DNA from: Lachnoanaerobaculum sanguinis
GTDB taxonomy: Bacteria; Bacillota; Clostridia; Lachnospirales; Lachnospiraceae
Assembly: GCF_033242365.1 (NCBI RefSeq)
Contig: NZ_BTHK01000003.1
Location: forward strand, 62,001-126,000
Reading direction: 5' to 3'
Length of the DNA: 64,000 nucleotides
In this document: piece after piece, positions 61,542-64,000 of the stretch
How positions within the stretch are numbered: the stretch's first letter is position 1
Layout: every line of letters starts with the position of its first letter
Notes under the pieces: model-generated
Database searches by the model: none
What the model saw: only the letters and a program-made list of their open reading frames with translations
Told to the model about the DNA's origin: nothing
Position numbers and translations under genes: made by a program

Positions 61542-62947
61542 TAACCAATACTTCCTTTCATCTCTAATTGAATGAGATTATTCATCTCTACCGCATACTC
61601 AAGCGGCAATTCTTTTGATACATTGTCGGCAAATCCGCTTACGATCATTGCCTTTGCATCCTCTTCACTGATACCTCTGTTCATCAGATAGAATACGGCA
61701 TCATCACTGATTCTTCCGATTCTTGCCTCATGACCTACATCGGCATCCGCACATCTGATATCCATAGCAGGCACTGTATCCGAGCGTGATATATCATCAA
61801 GCATCAAGGACTCACATGATACTGCAGCCTTTGCATTCTTTGCTTTTTCAGATACCACTACAGCATTTCTGAATGTAGATATACCGCCACCCTTTGAAAT
61901 TGATTTTGTATTAATAAATGAAGATGTATCAGGTGCCGCATGTACTACCTTTGAACCTGTATCAAGGTTTTGTCCTGCACCTGCGAATGTAATTCCTGTG
62001 AATTCCATTCTTGCACCTCTACCCTTTAATATACTCATAGGATAAAGATATGATACATGTGAACCGAATGAACCTGAAACCCATTCAATTCTTCCGCCCT
62101 CTTCCACAACAGCTCTCTTTGTGTTGAGATTGTACATATTCTTTGACCAGTTCTCTATAGTCGAATATCTGAGTCTTGCATTCTTTCCTACATAAAGCTC
62201 CACACATCCTGCGTGAAGATTGGCTACATTATATTTTGGTGCCGAACATCCTTCAATAAAGTGAAGATCCGCACCCTCATCTACGATAATAAGTGTATGC
62301 TCAAACTGTCCTGCACCCTTTGCATTAAGTCTGAAATATGACTGCAAAGGAATATCAAGATGAACACCCTTCGGTACATATACAAATGAACCGCCTGACC
62401 ATACCGCACCATGCAATGCCGCAAACTTGTGATCATTCGGCTTTACAAGCTTCATGAAATGCTTCTGAATCATATCCGCATACTCACCATGCATTGCGCT
62501 CTCAAGATCTGTATATACAACACCCATCTGTGAAACTTCATCTCTTACATTGTGGTATACAAGCTCAGAGTCATACTGTGCACCTACACCTGCCAAAGAT
62601 TTTCTCTCAGCCTGTGGTATACCGAGTTTTTCAAAGGTATCCTTGATATCCTCAGGAACCTCTGACCACTTTGTCTTCATATGTGTATTAGGTCTTACAT
62701 AAGTAACAATATTGTCAATATCAAGACCGTCTATAGAAGGACCCCATGGCGGAACTTCCATCTGATTATATATCTGTAATGCCTGCAATCTGAAATTTTG
62801 CATCCAGGCAGGATCGTTCTTTTCTTTTGAAATCTGAGACACTAACTCAGGTGTAAGACCTGCAGCTATTTTGAAGTTGTCCTTATCTTCATTTCTGAAG
62901 TCATACATACTTCTGTTAATGTCTTCTACATATGTCTTTTCCTTCAT
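61541..62947 (-). CDS. sufB: Fe-S assembly scaffold SufB
   Basis: 468 residues. Signatures WSGGSFVYVPKGVHLDIPLQ, HFIEGCSAPKY (Cys) and the C-terminal VGHEARIGRISDDAVFYL. SufB is the platform on which the cluster is built. Its ATG shares a base with the sufC stop (TAATG). Complete. Confidence 0.96.
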   Translation of the reverse strand: MKEKTYVEDINRSMYDFRNEDKDNFKIAAGLTPELVSQISKEKNDPAWMQNFRLQALQIYNQMEVPPWGPSIDGLDIDNIVTYVRPNTHMKTKWSEVPEDIKDTFEKLGIPQAERKSLAGVGAQYDSELVYHNVRDEVSQMGVVYTDLESAMHGEYADMIQKHFMKLVKPNDHKFAALHGAVWSGGSFVYVPKGVHLDIPLQSYFRLNAKGAGQFEHTLIIVDEGADLHFIEGCSAPKYNVANLHAGCVELYVGKNARLRYSTIENWSKNMYNLNTKRAVVEEGGRIEWVSGSFGSHVSYLYPMSILKGRGARMEFTGITFAGAGQNLDTGSKVVHAAPDTSSFINTKSISKGGGISTFRNAVVVSEKAKNAKAAVSCESLMLDDISRSDTVPAMDIRCADADVGHEARIGRISDDAVFYLMNRGISEEDAKAMIVSGFADNVSKELPLEYAVEMNNLIQLEMKGSIG

Positions 62948-63705
62948 TATTTGCTCTCCTGAATATACTTTTCAAATCCATGCTCATTGATTTCATCTAC
63001 CAAAGAAGCATCTCCTGTCTTTATGATTTTTCCGTCTACCATAATATGTGTATAGTCAACCTTTAATGACTCAAGTATTCTTGTACTGTGAGTGATTATA
63101 AGGAGAGCACCGTCTTTTTTCTTCTGATATTCTTTGATACCGGCTGAAACTGTTCTTACAGCATCCACATCAAGTCCTGAATCTGTCTCATCAAGTATTG
63201 CAAGCTTCGGTGAAAGCATAAGAAGCTGTAATATCTCAGCCTTTTTCTTCTCACCGCCTGAAAATCCTACATTCAAGGCTCTGTTGGCATACTCGCTGTC
63301 CATATTTAAGACTTCCATATTCTTTGCAAGGTCTTTTTTAAACTGCATCATCTTTACTCTCTTGCCGCTTACAGACTCTACTGCATTTCTGATAAAACTG
63401 CTGAGTGGAAGACCCGGTACCTCAAGAGGATTCTGGAATGATAAGAACATTCCCGCCTTTGCACGCTTGTCTGCTGATTCATCAATTATATTCTTACCGT
63501 CAAATATAATTTCTCCGCTGTTTGCAACATATCTTGGATTACCCATAAGAGCATAGCCGAGTGTTGACTTACCTGCTCCGTTCGGTCCCATAAGTACATG
63601 TGTTTCGCCTTTTTTAATTTCTATATTTACTCCATGAAGAATTTCCTTTAAATTCTCATCATCTTCTATGGAAACTGTTAAATTATTTACATTTAATAAT
63701 GACAT
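62947..63705 (-). CDS. sufC: Fe-S assembly ATPase SufC
   Basis: 252 residues, ABC-type ATPase: Walker A MGPNGAGKSTLGYAL, signature GFSGGEKKKAEILQL, Walker B AILDETDSGLD. It drives SufBD conformational change. First gene of sufCBDSU, the order usual in Firmicutes. GAAAGGAAAAA precedes the ATG. Confidence 0.96.
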   Translation of the reverse strand: MSLLNVNNLTVSIEDDENLKEILHGVNIEIKKGETHVLMGPNGAGKSTLGYALMGNPRYVANSGEIIFDGKNIIDESADKRAKAGMFLSFQNPLEVPGLPLSSFIRNAVESVSGKRVKMMQFKKDLAKNMEVLNMDSEYANRALNVGFSGGEKKKAEILQLLMLSPKLAILDETDSGLDVDAVRTVSAGIKEYQKKKDGALLIITHSTRILESLKVDYTHIMVDGKIIKTGDASLVDEINEHGFEKYIQESK

Positions 63706-63783
63706 TGATTTTTCCTTTCACCTCTCCCTTGAGCTTAGGGGTAATCTATAATAGAAAACCTGTATTCTATTAACTATATTGGA

Positions 63784-63812
63784 ATTTTAAGGCTTAATTC
63801 CCAGTAAGTCAA
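63784..63812 (-). promoter_or_regulatory. Promoter of sufCBDSU
   Basis: Minus strand TTGACT (63807-63812), 17 bases, TAAAAT (63784-63789), about 75 bases before sufC. Confidence 0.7.
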
Positions 63813-63819
63813 TAGGAAT

Positions 63820-63850
63820 TAAAAAAAAGCCCTTAAAAAAGGGCTTTTAA
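63820..63850 (-). terminator. Terminator of the glutamate dehydrogenase gene
   Basis: AAAAGCCCTT / AAGGGCTTTT stem with poly-T on the minus strand, 31 bases past the gene end. Confidence 0.85.
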
Positions 63851-63880
63851 ATGCTTATGTATTTAATTTTGTACAATTTT

Positions 63881-64000
63881 TTATACAATTCCCTGTGAAA
63901 TCATTGCGTTTGCAACCTTCTCAAATCCGGCAATATTGGCACCTGCTACATAGTTGCCTTCCTGACCGTATCTCTTAGCCGCATCGTCAACCTTTGTAAA
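63881..64000 (-). CDS. gdhA: Glutamate dehydrogenase, C-terminal 39 residues
   Basis: Frame reads FTKVDDAAKRYGQEGNYVAG then ANIAGFEKVANAMISQGIV, the characteristic end of hexameric NADP-type GdhA. The rest lies beyond the window. Converts 2-oxoglutarate and ammonia to glutamate. Confidence 0.88.
   Translation of the reverse strand, partial: FTKVDDAAKRYGQEGNYVAGANIAGFEKVANAMISQGIV

Overview
The window looks like chromosome of an AT-rich, low-GC Gram-positive anaerobe of the Lachnospiraceae type. This is inferred from the mix of host genes (potABCD, single-chain glycyl-tRNA synthetase, YchF, LigA, Lgt, a sufCBDSU operon), strong GGAGG-type ribosome binding sites and ATA/AGA-rich codon use. A maff2-type conjugative element with a serine-recombinase mobilizable element inside it also fits this group. 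No rRNA, tRNA or CRISPR array was seen.

Layout. 1-3.7 kb: a polyamine ABC transporter operon (regulator, potA, B, C, D; potD runs off the left edge). 3.8-7.8 kb: small unknown genes, some in paralogous pairs and one frameshifted, plus a RelB/YafQ toxin-antitoxin pair. 7.8-16.4 kb: housekeeping genes on the minus strand (GH13 amylase, lactonase-aroC, ligA-metA, rRNA pseudouridine synthase, lgt). 16.4-18.1 kb: remnants of higBA and a DUF1016 gene around a formylglycine-generating-enzyme-like gene.

18.1-32.7 kb: a fragment of a conjugative element (ssb, maff2, virB6-like, small gene, prgI, truncated virB4), split inside maff2 by a complete ~12.05 kb integrative mobilizable element (IME). Rejoining the two maff2 halves restores the reading frame, which fixes the IME ends near 19,998 and 32,043. 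The IME carries a large serine recombinase, TnpW-like protein, DnaC-like ATPase and replisome organizer, MobA/MobC with a candidate oriT, a sigma-like factor, and a cargo block: methyltransferase, XRE regulator, tetracycline ribosomal-protection gene (probably tet(32)) with a Tn916-like attenuation leader, and a P-loop kinase.

32.8-37 kb: cupin and rhodanese-MsrA-MsrB genes (MsrB frameshifted by a 5-bp tandem duplication), then a small cassette with a HEPN-like gene between two near-identical copies of a 66-69 residue gene. 37-46.8 kb: ychF, a methyltransferase, leuS, glyQS, a lipoprotein, an intact FMN riboswitch with no flavin gene behind it, and two paralogous membrane-anchored proteins.

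46.8-58.85 kb: an island bounded by two degraded IS1182-type copies. It holds a type III restriction-modification system whose small controller has a premature stop, a fragment of a YobI-like ATPase, and an IS256-type element with three nonsense codons that was hit by an intact IS1182-type element. 58.86-63.7 kb: the complete sufCBDSU iron-sulfur operon. The right edge holds the end of a glutamate dehydrogenase gene.
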